From positions 359,195-423,194 of the forward strand of contig VTPC01090547.1 in assembly GCA_011009095.1 (NCBI GenBank): a stretch of DNA of 64,000 nt. Direction: 5' to 3'. A program made the position numbers and the translations under genes. The stretch is from Ignelater luminosus. Lineage: Eukaryota; Arthropoda; Insecta; Coleoptera; Elateridae. Of the stretch, positions 49,375 to 62,991 are shown in pieces (position 1 is the stretch's first letter; every line of letters starts with the position of its first letter). Under the pieces are notes generated by a model, which ran no database searches, was not told where the DNA came from, and saw nothing but the letters and a program-made list of their open reading frames with translations.

Positions 49375-52300
49375 TACAAGTGTAATATCATTTTTAAATT
49401 TTATTTACTAATTCGAATGAACTCTTTGTATTTTTACTGGTTCAGCGGCGATATTGGAACATATTCTTCGGTTATAAGTTGTAACACGAAGGGACTAGTG
49501 CATTGTAATAAATAGGAATGGTTTGTTTTCTCATCTTTGTCCAACTCACGCTAAATTTAGTTGTGTCTAATCTGGGCGTGATCTTAGTTTCAGCGCGTTC
49601 GGCGTAGTCAAGATGCGCAATGGTCAGGGGGTTTTAGATCTTACTAAAGTAAGCTTCACCTCTTTTGGGGGTTGTTTATTATTAAATTTTTGCATCATGA
49701 ATTTATCGCTGTAATGAACAGTTTGTGGAAAAACTCATCAGGTTGTCTTTACCGGATCTACCAGAATTGTGCGGATGCTTGAAAATAAACATTTCTTCAA
49801 TTATCGCATCGGGGGTTAAATTCTATTGGCCCAAAAACTTTATCTATCTACGTTAGGATTGTGAAGATCTACGACACGTCTGTTCTAGTTACAAAAACTT
49901 CTTAATCATTAGTTATATTTGAAATTGTCGAACCCTCTCGTTTATGGAACATCGTCAATAAAACCATCGTTTGTTTGGAAATTTAATTGATAGCATTGAA
50001 CATTCAACGATGTAGGTTTTACAGTGTGAATTAGTTGTGTATACTGCTGTAACTTTATTTAAGCAAAAGTACTAAGATCAGGTCAGTGTAATTTCTCTTA
50101 GTGAGTTTGGAGAGAATTTGAGTACAGGGTGTCCACTGCTATTCTCTGTGTGATGACCTTGCGCCCATATCATTTGTGACATCTTGAGGAAATCATTGAG
50201 GACTTTTATCGAGTTTCTGTTTCAATTTAGGGTAAACTATCTGTGAACCCATCCCATCTCCCGCGTTCGAGCTAGCACAATATTTTAGATCTGCACGGGC
50301 ATAAGGCCACTTTTCCGAGTTTTGTCCGTGACACAGGATGCCCCATTACGGTATTCACGTTCGACAATGAAACTTTGAGAATAGGTGGATTGGTAGAAGA
50401 GGAGGGTTCGAGTGACCAGCCCGATCCCCAACACAAAGTATAGCTTGTCCTTCAAGAAAATACAACCTGAAACTATGATGTCAAAATAATTTAAGACCAT
50501 CAAATTGTAGCAAATATTCAGACATCAAACTTCCTTTTGTTGTACAACCAATAATAAAAGTTCCAACATCAATGTTTCTTACTTTTTATTCACACTGTAT
50601 AAGAATAAACATATTTTTTCTAAGAAACGTTGTCAATGATATCTGTCGTTATTATTTCTCTACGTGTACTATAGAAGAAGCAAACTTAACTTTTATGACT
50701 TGTGGAGATCTTCAAATCAAATGGAATCGGGGATATTCACTTTATTCCAGACTGGATATGTTTTAACATATATAACGATATAAAAGGGAATTCAGTTCAC
50801 ACTATTCAGTATCTCTACGAAGGCGATAATCTTTTCCACTTCAATAATTGTATTTAACCATCAGTACCCAAAATAAAATACCAATTTGAAACGGATAGAT
50901 TCAAAAACTATGAACTTGATTGATTTTAGTCTACATAAAAGAATGCTGGAATTGCATGAAAATATGTAAAGTACTATATTAGAAATATTTCGTTTCTCTA
51001 AATTTCTCGCACCCTTAATTTTTAGTTCCTTTGGTAAAGCGGGATATAAATAAACCCAAACACAAATGTAAAATGTCCTTAAGAAAATTTGATTTACGTC
51101 AGTTGTACTTTTACCAAAACAGGGTCAAAGTAAAGTGGCCTCAAGATAAGTTACGCACAAAATTAGATTACATTCTTTTTTTACAAAACTTTTGCCATTC
51201 ATTTGTGCCCATAAAGAAAACCATAAAGTATTTTCACAGTGAAATCACGACACCCACAGGCGGCTGTTATGGAATTACGGAAACAAACTTTTTGTCTCGA
51301 AACGATAAAATTAGCAATATGTCACAAACTACAACTGTAGTAACAACATTAACTACTCTTTTTGGTCGTTCATATTCCGTGTGTAAAACTGTGTACCTTT
51401 CTTCCTTTTAAAAATTTGTAACCTACTTGCACAATTAGTTAATAAAAGTTAACCAATGTTTTCCCTTGGTTTAAGTAAAAGTTCGTTAATTGTAAGTCGG
51501 GGACTGTTTAAATGTCCTGACCATCTGCGAAAAAGCACGAGTTAACTTTGAAACCCAAGCACCTTTCATGAATCTTGATTATTTTATTATTCGAGATCTC
51601 ACTTTTTAGTACCACTTACTTAACAGAAAGTTTCTCTGAATTTTAGTTTTTTTACAACAATAATTAGTTTACGTACATACATGTTGGAAAAGTAAAAAGA
51701 AATTATTTTTAGGATGAAGATGATTTAAGAATTAAATTATAAAGAAACAAAGATTCTTTAAAATAAGCCTGCTATTAAAATCTTGTGTAGCAGGTTAATG
51801 GCCTCTATACGTCTCGAGAACTTTTTTCATCAAACACAGAACGCGTTAAATAACGTAATTATCGTTTCTGAATTTTTCTCTGTTGCCAGAAACCTGACAT
51901 AATTGTATTTTTAAATCTTCAAAGATAAATAAATAAAGAGAAAACCGTAGTTAGCAAATTTATTCAAGTTAAAATTTAATAAAGATATACTAAGGGAAGT
52001 TAGTCACAGCTCTTTGCTTTGGGGTTTGCTTTTGAAGTCATTATAACATAAATTTAAAAACAGAGACGTGAACAGATTTCAAATAATTGTTTCTGCAATG
52101 TTTGGGGAACAGTTCGAGAAATCCTGTTTAGATTTCCTTCTAGTATTCATGATATGTATATAAAACCAGCTCAACATTTAGGTTTAATTTTTGCAGCTTG
52201 AAAAATATTTAACTGATCGATTTAAATTTATTCCGATTTTATGGTAGTGGCGATATTAATTGCAACTAATAACTTTTCCGCAGATTTTATTTCGTGATAT

Positions 52301-55300
52301 AATGAATGTAGGACCTAAAGGAAGTCTGGTTGTAAAATGGCAGTACACAAACTTCCTAATATAATTCTGAAATTAACTTCTTCGCTTCCTTTGAAAACGA
52401 TTATTAAAATATTAATATCTTCAATACTTACTTAGTATCAATGTTTGACCCTCGCTACTTTAACCGTTCCAGATTGCTCCACTGAGTAAATTAACATCAA
52501 GCTTCCTGTAGGATATGAATAAATTTGTTTGAGAAATTTTGAGATTATGATACGCCAGATCATGATTCTATATTTCTAGCAAATTGTTTGCCTTAGAGCA
52601 AGCTGGAAAGCGTTTTTTCAATATTCTCTTCAGCAATAATTGACTAGTCTCGTAAACTTGAAGTCCAAAAGTAAAACAGTTTACATAAACTGAAACTGAC
52701 AGATTCAAAACTCTTACGCAACAAAGAATGTCATCTCTGATGTTCTCTTTCTTCAAAGTTAATGAAGAATTTCATCTATTCCAAAAAGTTCATCTTCATT
52801 ACGGAAACTAAATATGGTATCAATTATACAGAACTGTCATGATTCTTTTTCAATGTTTATTAATGAGATTTTTTCTGAATTGGGCATCAATCCTATATTA
52901 AGAAAATATTTTTGGATCGTATTTCCTGTACTATAGCAAATTCAAAATTCTTACTAATGGTAACTGTATCATCAACAAATTCTAAAATTTTATTGATTTG
53001 ATATCCTAAAAGTGAACGAACAGATATTTAAAATGGAGGACAATGCCAATACTTTCATGAACTGTATTAGCTTGATCTTACAATTGCACTACTACCTTTT
53101 GATTGTCTTATATCTTTTTGCGGCATATTTCTAGAACGAAACATCATACAGAGCCGAGACATTTCTTGCTCTTCGTTGGTATTGTTGTTAATGCACTTCA
53201 AGCACATGTGAATAATGTGTGATAATTCAGTTTTTTCGCAAAAATGTCTTGCATGAAAAAGCTCATATGAATATGCCCCGAACACGCTCAACTTGACTGT
53301 CAAATTTAAATCAAAATAGAAAAACTTCATCCGAAGAAAAAATATCAAAATCGATTGGCAAGTGTTCTGTATACATAAGTATTTCATACCTTCTTATACT
53401 AAGAAAGCAGAAATGTTTTTAGACCAGCAGATCTTTTGTTTCTTTACATTTTCTGGATCTGGTTCAGACAGCGGAACGATTCAGATACCGACAATCCTCT
53501 AGTGTTTATTTCTAACGTCTTCTGGATACTGATAACGGGTGTGGTACAGAAATGGGACTTTGGTAGCTTGCTAAGGCGATTGTCTTTTGCTTTTTTTTTC
53601 TTAGTTTTGTTTGTATCTTGGGAACACGACATTGCATCTAGATGGGATTTTGACTACTATCAGTGAAACCTCAAGGAACTAAGCAATCAAATATCATAAA
53701 TCTTCTTTTGTTTTTTTGACAAGTGTAAAATATCTCTAGAATGAGATGAGAAATCACCATACAGGTGTAGGAATTGTGATGCATTACGCCCAAAAGAAAG
53801 CCCTTGATAGCTTCAAAGGGTAAAGTCATTGATGGACAGCAAATTCATTCCACTCATTTCTGTCTTAGCAAAGGTAAACGATCAAAGGCCAAACCACCTA
53901 CATCTCTTCTAACTGTGAAAATACATCAGTCGGCACTGACTTTAAGACAGTTTCATCTTTTCAAATTATGTAATATCAAGTCGGTTAGGTTGTATTGCAA
54001 TGGTTGTTCTGCCAAAACAATAAACAGCTGCTAAAGAGTAAGATCTGCTTCTGAATTTAGCTTAAAAAGCTTGCCCAAGAGAGTTTTGATGATGTAATGG
54101 TTAAAAGTCGTCAGTTTAACTTAATCGTTAGCAGATTTTCTGGTTTTTATCTGTTTTTCAAAATGTTTCCTTTACAATCTAGTAACTCTCACTTAACAGG
54201 TTTGACACAGAAGAAACGATTTTTGGATTTCAGATGCTATTCTTTCAATATGTTACCAGATTTTGCCTTGTTAATAACACAGAAAATACACTTCTTAGGC
54301 ATACACGAAATATCTCAAGTAAATGCAATAAAAGTTTAAAATCTTAATTAATTTTAGACTACAGAAATAAAGGCCCAAAATTGACAATTTTTTTCCAAAA
54401 GCTTTTTCCCAAGACCAGACGCATGTCTATAAACAAACCATCAAAAACAATTTTATTAAAAATTTCGATAACTTGCAGCAACTGACACATTTATCCACTT
54501 ATGTTAGATAAAAAAACCAACATGGTAGTTAATTCTGTTTATAATACGTCTAATTGCTTAATTATTTTAATTAAAATTAAATGCAAAATCTTCTCTGAAT
54601 ATTGTAAATACGGACAGTGAAGTGTAGCTTCTATACTTTGGAAGCAAATGATTGTTACAAATTCTATTGATAGGGAATCAAGTTTGTTTCTGGTTAATTA
54701 ATTAGTAAACTCTAATCCAACTTGAACTTGAAATGGTAACTTCCAACTTGATTAAAATGCATTCAAATTAGAATATCTCTCAATATGCAACACATGCACA
54801 TGCCAAATTAGATTATGCATCGCTTAGCAAATAACTTCCAATGTAAGATTCGACATAGGTGGTTATGTAAAACAGATATCTCCATGGAGACGAATAACTA
54901 ATTCACATAGTAGAAAGAAGTAGAAGAGAAATAGAACTTCTCGACATATTCCGGAAAATTGCGTTATTAAAACTTATAGTAATTTAATATTGTAATATGG
55001 TTATACGTCAAAATTAAACCCCTACTACTAAATATCTGCATCTTTCAACGTATGTTAGATCGAAAACCTCCCCCTGAACTCATTTATAATGAAAGCATTT
55101 TAGGAAGTTTCAAGATCTTAGCTGAAAGATTTGATGCAAGTTAATAATGCTACAAATAGAACAAAACGTTTTCTGTCCTGTCTTTCTATTCCTTAATCCA
55201 ATTTATAACTTATTTCATAGCCCTTTACATGCACCAGCGGAATGCTCTATTGTGAATAATTGAAGTAGATGGAGCAGAATGAAACACATTTGTTTTATTC

Positions 55301-56270
55301 TAGTAAACTTCAATAAATTATATTAAACATTTATTACAGTTTTTAAATATTTAAGTAGACATTTACAACTATATCTGTTTAGTTTTATCTAGAAAACCAT
55401 AACAAGTAATACCTAAGTGTTCTCTTGGTTTTATTTTCTTTGTCGAATAAAATTGCGTTTAGATTTTGTAGCAATTTCTTGCTTGTTGAGTTTATATTTT
55501 TAAATCTAGTTAGGAACTCTGACGCTTCAACTGTCAAGATAATAGACCTACAGAAAAGTTTCGACATTTTAAGGAAAATCTAAACTTGAAGCTTTTCTTG
55601 AAATGAATTTTCTTAAAAACGTTAAATTAACATGGATAAATTATTTTAAAACAAACTTTGCATTCACCTTGCATTTCATAAATTTATTTCTTTTTTGCAA
55701 CGTAGGAAAATGTAATAAAAATCACAGCTGCTGCATGAATTTGTTTTGATTTTGTCATAAATAATTTAAAGGCAACAATTCTTGTCGTTTTGTAAACTTT
55801 TCTGAAACTCTGGGATAGCAAACCAGCTTAGTAGTATTATTATAAATTGTGATTTTAGAAAATCTGAAATTATCAAAGATGGGTAATTTTAAAAGCTTCG
55901 ATCGGTATTCTTGATTTGTATATAACCGATTCTTAAACCTTTTAAATAAATAAATAGAATTAGAATTTCTGTAGGATTTTTCTACAATTTGTTCCTAAGT
56001 GTTTCTGGGTCCAGTTGGCTATAGAATCTAATTTTGATTGATTGTTGATTTATTTCAACAACTAATACATATTTTTGTCTGTCATTTGTAAATTTCAAAT
56101 ATCATTGTCCTGCATTTAACAATTTAGTTAATCTTGTCCTGAAATCTGTTGTATTGTTCCACATTTTTCTCTCTAATTGCGCTTATTGCACGAAAAAGTC
56201 TTTTCCAAGATTAAAGTTGTTCTTGTGCTGTGTCTGCGTGATAATAGTAAGAGTTTTACATACTGTAAAC
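49375..56270. other. Intronic sequence, no recognisable genes
   Basis: A lone TACAGGGTGTCCACTGC motif is at about 50124. The longest open frame (126 codons, 51031-51411 +) shows no motif I know, and there is nothing around it to support a gene. The remainder is AT-rich. Confidence 0.45.
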
Positions 56271-56279
56271 ATTGAAAAA

Positions 56280-57085
56280 TGTTCTATACTGTTCAACAAG
56301 ACACGATTACCGGAAAGGTGTAGTTCACGAGGGAAATTGGACATATTCTATTCAAGCTTGCAAAGATGAATTTAGAATCCTATTTTTTGATATTAATGTA
56401 CCGAATAACGCATTAGTTTCTCACATTGAAGATGTAGTTAATCAATTTGCTAGAACAGAATCTATTGAGAAGGATAAATCTTCAGAAAGATCTGCTGTCG
56501 AAGAAGTGAGACAAGTAATCGAAGAAAATCCACAAACTTCACATCGCAGAATTTCACTTCAAACGAATATCCCAGAAAATTGTTAAAAAACAACTGAAGT
56601 TATATCTTTCTGTGCAAGAACTTACACCACCAGATTATGGTAGTCGAAGAGAATATTGTACATGGTTTGGTAACAATATGAATGACGATTTACTGGATTT
56701 GTCTTATTGGTCCTATGTATTTGCTGCTGAAAGATATAAAGAAATTCTAAATGTCTTTGTTAATGAACTTCAACAAGGCTATTTCAAGCAGGATGAAGCT
56801 ATAGTTCATACTGACTATTTACAACAATTTTTCGAGGTACGATTATCAGTAGAGGAAGAAATATTCCACGGCCATCTCGCTTCTTAATTTTTCCATATTT
56901 TATGTTTTAAGACACTCGGTTTACAAAAGAAGAATGGAGAATTTAAACGAATTGGTGGAAAAAATTACAAAGAGTGTCATGACATTGATCAGCAAGTACA
57001 GCAAAATATCTTTGAAAACGAAAAACGACGAGAAAGAGCATGTCTGAATCACAATGGGAAGCATTTCCAAATGTTTATGTAACAT
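56280..57085 (+). pseudogene. Tc1/mariner-superfamily transposase fossil, internally deleted
   Basis: The N-terminal piece (to 56586) contains SAVEEVRQVIEENPQTSHRR, a helix-turn-helix region of a Tc1/mariner-type transposase, followed after a frameshift by VQELTPPDYGSRREYCTWF and NNMNDDLLDLSYWS (about 56610-56710). It then jumps to RYKEILNVFVNELQQGYFKQ, DEAIVHTDYL (about 56735-56820), which includes the second catalytic Asp (FKQDEA), so the block around the first Asp is deleted. The last part (about 56930-57075) reads KRRERACLNHNGKHFQMFM, the family's C-terminal end. It probably belongs to the same family type as the fragment at 48960-49370. Confidence 0.8.
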
Positions 57086-57089
57086 GTAA

Positions 57090-59479
57090 AATAAGGAAAG
57101 CTTTACTCATTTTTGAATAAATAAATAAAAGTTATTTTTTAATTATTGCTGTTTATGTTATTAACCCATTGCGATGGTATTATTATTATTTATGTTGTTA
57201 GCTACTGAATGTTTTTTATTTTTGCTGTTGTTGATATGAGCGTATGAATAAACTTTATTAATAAATTGCAGACCATATTTTCTTTATTTTCTAATTAGTT
57301 TTCTTTATTATTAGCTACTGACATCTAAAATAATGTGTTCTTTAACACTTTATGAGATTAGTTGAACTCCTACTTATTCTAACTTATAAATTCTTGAAAG
57401 ACATAACTATCGTAACAACGATGCAATGAGTGTAACGTGACAAACATTATAATACACATCCTGTTTTTCAAAAGGCGGCAAATGCAGCTGCAAGCATGAT
57501 TTCACATCCCACTGGACTCAGAAATATTTATGAACACTTTGTAGAAATACTGCAATTTTATAGACCATCAATCGACCGCCATTTTGTAGTAAGTACTTGA
57601 CTAATTTTCCCTCGATACTAATAAGCAAGATAATCTAATTTTCCGTCCTATTTAAACCACCCTGGACATTGACCAAAGAGTAAAATAAATTTTACAGAAT
57701 AATTAATCAGGATTTAATGTTTGCGTCAGACAAAGAAAAGACTGTAGTTAGTTTGAAGCACGTAACTAACAGATTTCATAAATGATACTAGTTATTTTTG
57801 AATTCAATAGAATTAGGGAAGAGAACAAAATTGAGATTTAAATTGCGGTCTCTTGTTCCAATTAAAACGGATACGATAAAACTTTAATGATCTTCGGTAA
57901 CCGATAATACTTTTGAGGTGAACGTAAACGATTGTGGGTATTTATTTCGTAACTTTCTTTTTTATTTTGTGTGACATTTAGTTCAAAGTATTTATAAAGG
58001 AAATTAAGCTACAATTAAATACAAAACATCATTGCGTAATTAATAAACATTTTGTTTTTAAAATCTTGCAATGATACTTTTTTATTTTTAATGTTTAGAA
58101 GTAGCAATGCAGAAATTAAAGAAGTTTTCCGGGTAAGGTTACTCTTTAAAGTGGTTGTAGATGTATTTGCATGTAAGAACAAAATTTAACAATGAATTAG
58201 TTACATATATGTAATGTAATTCAAATTGTAACAGCTTGTAAAGCCTGTTGACCGTAATAAAATCTGTAAAGGTACATATTTATTACCACTTAAAACTTTT
58301 TTGTGTTTATTGTGCAACGTACTATACTGTATTACCTTATAATTACCGTAGGACTAACATAACATTTTTAGTTTATAAAATATCCATCACAATGAATTTT
58401 TAAACGACAACTTGAACTTTTAAATAGATTAGGAATCTAAATAAGAATTTTAAAAATCAGATAACATAAATAGTCACGACTTGGCAGATATATAAAGAAA
58501 CTGTACACAATGTGATTCATGTTAAATTTACTTCACTTTCGCACTAGCATGTTTTAAAGAAATACCCTCAAGACGAGATCCCGAATGAACCATATATTCC
58601 TACGACTCTGACAGGAGAAACAACATTTAATTGAAAACGTTGAAATAATTTAATCTTCAAAGTCTAAAAGTAGCTTGTGAAGAAATCGAATTTGTAATAT
58701 TCCAAGAATAATTCAATTTGCAGTTCGGTTAAAATACATTTTAGGTAATTATTTTAATATAGTAATAGACGAATGTAATTTATTAGATAACATAGATATT
58801 GGAATAAATGGCATTTGTCACGATTCCAATAATTAGAGATTTAAACACATCAAATATAGTCAGTTAGTTTACTATAATGAATGTTTCAATATTATTTATG
58901 AAATACTTTACAATAAATTGGAATTTCAAGAGAATTCTTTTTAGATTTCAAAAAGAAAATAAACAAAAACTTTGAGAAATCTGTGTAATTATGGAGATAA
59001 TGATGTAATTTATCAAGAAAACGAGATATCTTTACAAAAGTATTATTCTTGCGTTTTCCTTAATAAGTTTTACCTATCAAGGAAGAAAATAACACAAAGA
59101 ATAATCAGGCAAATGTTTAAGAATTTTAATAAATTCATCAAGTCTTAAACCGCCTGTCTTCAACTTAGACGTCATTAATCTTATTAAATTAAAATACACC
59201 TTTTTATGTTCTTACTTCTTCAAATATAGAAAACTAATTTTAGATTTTAACAAAGACTCAATTCTCCAGGTGTTACATGAAATTTCTGTTATTACTGCAA
59301 GCTTTTAACACAAATTAAAAAAGTTGTTAAATTAAGAATATTTTATATTTTTCTGCAATTAGAAATTTTAAACATTATTTTACATACTGTATATTCCAAC
59401 TTCTACTTTTGAAACTTATTTTAATTCTACAGAATGTTCTATAAAGCTGTGACATTCCCACTTTTAATTGAAATATTGC
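57090..59479. other. Intronic AT-rich sequence, no recognisable content
   Basis: No frame, repeat or RNA gene that I can name. Confidence 0.5.
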
Positions 59480-59482
59480 AAT

Positions 59483-61747
59483 TAGTCCAGGCAAATTAAA
59501 CAAAAGATTGGAAATAAATCACGTACTCTTAAGATTTGGCACAGTTGTTCCTTGAGGTGTCCTAATGCACATATCAAAAATCTCCGATGGAGGGGGATGA
59601 GCGGAGGGTGGGGGGGCAGTTTAAAGTGCATTCTTTTCAGTTTTTCTCAAATATCTCGGAATCCATTGACTTACGGTAAAAGTACCCCCTACACAAAGTT
59701 AAAGTAGGCAAAATTCCCTACAAGAAAGGTTCTATACATGTTTTTTGTAAGATTGATAATTTAAGAGTTATGGTGGGAGAAGGCTGATAACATATAAAAA
59801 TGTTTCCATCTATTCCTCTTTTCCATCCCCAATTCTGAGGAGGAAGATTGTTGTCCAGCCATCTCTGCACTTGTAAGTACACCCTAAATGAATGTAGCTT
59901 TACAGCAGTTCTGGTTAGAGGGAGAGACAACAGGTGAGGCTTAAGCTTCTTCGTACTTTCCAAGAACGCGTTGTACCGGAGTTGATGCAGATCAGCCTCT
60001 TTTGGGGAAGCACGGTAAACTGCCAGAAACATCTTTTCTCCTGCACTCATAACAACCTCAGGTGTTGATGAAGGGTCATAGAAAGTACCTGCTATTTCTA
60101 CAATGGTTGGATTTTGGTTATACGTTAATGACTGAGGTTTTACCCTTCCTAAGTACGGCTACAGTTGTATCATACCCGCTAAAACCGTGAAGAAAGAAGA
60201 TGCAACTGTAGAATGGAACCTGTTATAACTGTTGAGACGAGAATAGTTGGGTTTCTACTTTCCCTTTTCCTGGTTTTAGAAAAAAAATGTTGTAAGTAGG
60301 TGACGATAAGGCCATTAGCATCACAAGAAAGTCGACATCCTCCCCAACAACAGTCACACAAGGATTCGTCGCAGCTTTGCCAATTGCAGTCTGTATGATG
60401 TCATAGTCAGCATCATTCACTGCAACGTGTGTCTCTATCCCATCAGCATTCATTTTCTCACACAGCAACGTGATTAGTCATGCCTTAGTCAGGAAGTGTT
60501 GTTGTTGTATAGTAACTTTCATGTGTTCATCAAAGTTGACATCCGTAAAACTTATAGCAAAGTATCCTTCATTTACAAATTGTGTAAATTCATCCGAAGC
60601 CATTTTAGATGCAAGGCGAAACATATCAACAAGCTATAAATGAGCAGATTTGGCGTTCTGAAAATGGCCGCAGGCATAAAAGAAAGATATGATTCTCTGT
60701 ACACATGTTAGATGGTCCTTTTAGTCTCCTAAACGTTCGGCTGCTATGAAGTTCTTCATTATTGTCACTATGTGATAATATTGCACCCACAGTGCAGAAG
60801 TAGGGCCATTCTTTTCCAATTTTTCTAGTTCTTTAGCTATCTTCAACTACGGGCTAACCATGCTCTCATTTCTTTCAATTGTTAGATAACTTAATATTTT
60901 TTTATGAAAATCTGATATCAAGTAGCCTGCACTATTTTTCTCATCTTTTGTAATGTCACAGTTGTTCAAAATTATGGAAGTCGAAACACAGTGAATGAGC
61001 AAGTGTGCATGAACTGCTCTGCTGAAAGCATGGCCTCTTGTAATCTTTTTGACTGAGTTGGGAGCAACAATTAGGCATAGCAATTCCTGAAGGTCACACC
61101 CGGATATACAGTAGCCTATACATCCAAGAAACAACATACACGTATGGAAACCTCCCAGTCGCAGCTCTACGTTTTTCATTCCCATTTCACTTGCCTTGAA
61201 GAAAAGCGGCTGGTCAAAGGTCACAAAACATGTTTTCAGTCCTAATTACTGACAATTCCAATACAGTTCTTGGTTTACCAAATTGTTGATTTTTATGAGG
61301 GACCTACTGTGAAATATTTACGAAGTCAGCGTCATAAACACATTATATCTTTTGGAACACTATATCCTGCCTTACCACCTCTAACAGTTCTCGATAATTG
61401 AACTTTATGTTAAATTATTAGTATTATTACAACAACCTTTTCCACACTATCACTCTTAAACTAGCAATCCTACAAAAAACATGTATAGAACCTTTCTTGT
61501 AGGAAATTTTGTCTACTTTAACTTTGTATAGAGAGTACTTTTACCGTAAGTCAATAGATTCCGAAATATTTGAGAAAAACTGAAAAGAATGCACCTTAAA
61601 CTGCTCCCCACTCCCCCCTCTCACCCTCCACCTCCGGGGACTTTTGATATGTGCATCAGGACACCTCAGGGAACAACTGTGCCAAATTTCAAGAGTACGT
61701 GATTTATTTCCAAACTTTGCTTTTTTTTGTCTAATTTGCCTGAACTA
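59483..61747. mobile_element. DNA transposon with about 300-bp terminal inverted repeats, Academ-like by inference
   Basis: The left end starts TAGTCCAGGCAAATTAAACA and the complement of the right end starts TAGTTCAGGCAAATTAGACA. The arms remain alignable to about 59785 and back to about 61430. Both sides are flanked by AAT (59480-59482 and 61748-61750), a plausible 3-bp target duplication. The interior carries the decayed minus-strand coding region described separately. At about 2.27 kb the copy seems shorter than an autonomous element, and the N-terminal coding part is missing. Long repeats, a 3-bp duplication and a PIN/XPG-like nuclease segment together suggest the Academ superfamily. That name is inferred. 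Confidence 0.8.
59718..61224 (-). pseudogene. Element-encoded protein with PIN/XPG-like nuclease segment, decayed
   Basis: Read right to left, 61224-60847 contains VELRLGGFHTCMLFLGCIGY, then APNSVKKITRGHAFSRAVHA. The next part (about 60830-60490) contains ALWVQYYHIVTIMKNFIAAE and a block around YACGHFQNAKSAHL. Next, 60468-60223 has NDADYDIIQTAI and TVVGEDVDFLVMLM, with Asp/Glu clusters typical of PIN/XPG-type nucleases, followed by YNIFFLKPGKGK. The last part (60050-59718) includes LHSFRVYLQVQRW and PQNWGWKR. This order matches a large family of uncharacterised animal proteins that I recognise from memory as element-derived. Stops and frameshifts separate the four pieces, so it is not functional as it stands. 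The N-terminal region normally preceding the LRLGGFH block is absent. Confidence 0.75.
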
Positions 61748-61750
61748 AAT

Positions 61751-62990
61751 CTTGGAAACTAAGAGATGCAGGGTCTGTTAAATTGCTGTAGTTATGTATT
61801 TTAATGCTCACTAATAATCTATACGACTTCGTATTTTTTAATATTTATTTTTCAACCATAACTTCCTTATTGTTAGAGATTTATAAAATAGGTAAAGACT
61901 TTCTACAGGCTCTAATATTTCAGACCTATCCCAATTGTATACGACGTTTTGGTTTTCCAAAAACAGCATCAAGTTCATTTTTGCTAATGGTCGCTAAATT
62001 GGATTTTACCATAATCCAATAGAAAATTTTGTATGGATTACAGAAATCACATCGGGTAGCTTAAATCATCCTAACTGGGTGTGTTAATGAAAATACTGAA
62101 AAAAGAACTTTAGCATCAAGGTTGCTCGAGCACGTGTATATTATACTTACAGAGGTTGCTTTATTTCAGACTGGGGGCGTCACGTCAAGATGTGTGACGT
62201 TCGTCGCAGCCCTGTAAACTCCGCCCACTCTTGAACGATACATTTAAATGCCGTTATTTTCAAAGTAAAACATCAAACTTCACTGACAATGAAAACCTGA
62301 GGTAAATAATCAAATACTACTTATTCAAATAGATTGCTTTAATGGAACCAATTAATGTTAATTTATTTCAAAATCTACTATTCAGAACAAAATAAATTTA
62401 AAAAAACAAAAATAAATGTGTATCACAAAATATAATAAGCAACAAAGTAACAAGCTTTAAAAATATGTTGGACTGTTTCATAAACCTGAGAAGTTAATAA
62501 TAATTTTTGTTTCATAGTAAAAATAATCAACTGAGTAATAACTAATTGAATAATAACAAGCTGAGAATAAAAAACTTACACAAGATTTAATTTTTTACAG
62601 AACAACTTTATTACTTTACTCGGCTTTATTACTCTGATCCTTCTGCACTTTTCGTTAATTCTATTTTCAAGGTTGATATTCCTTAACAATTCTGGACACT
62701 GAAGTTGAGTAATGATAAGCTTTCTTGCAATTTCATATGGATCTTCTTGAAGAAAGTAGAGAAATGCAACTTAACTTTCTTATCTGTTGCTACTCTTTGC
62801 CTAGGTCTTTTTAGATTTAAGCAACAGTGTTCTAAAAATGGTATCGGTAGAATGCTTTCTGAGGAAAGAAGAAATAAAAGAAAAAAATATATATAATTTT
62901 GAAAAGATTTTTATTGTTCTTAATTGCTATTTAAAATTAAATGAAAATTAAAAAAATTTATAAAGTTGTAATAGTAGTCTATCACATAAT
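61751..62990. other. Intronic sequence, no recognisable genes
   Basis: A short GC-richer stretch at about 62168-62235 includes a small dyad (GGCGTCACGTC...GTGTGACG). No coding assignment. The rest is AT-rich. Confidence 0.4.
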
Positions 62991-62991
62991 A

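Noticed and set aside
51031..51411. 126-codon open frame on +
   Set aside because: No motif, no homologue I recognise, no neighbouring exon or promoter signal. It is likely a chance frame in the intron.
62168..62235. GC-richer segment after a TTTCAG, considered as the next mGluR exon
   Set aside because: In the required phase it does not encode the cysteine-rich linker expected next, and a stop follows quickly.
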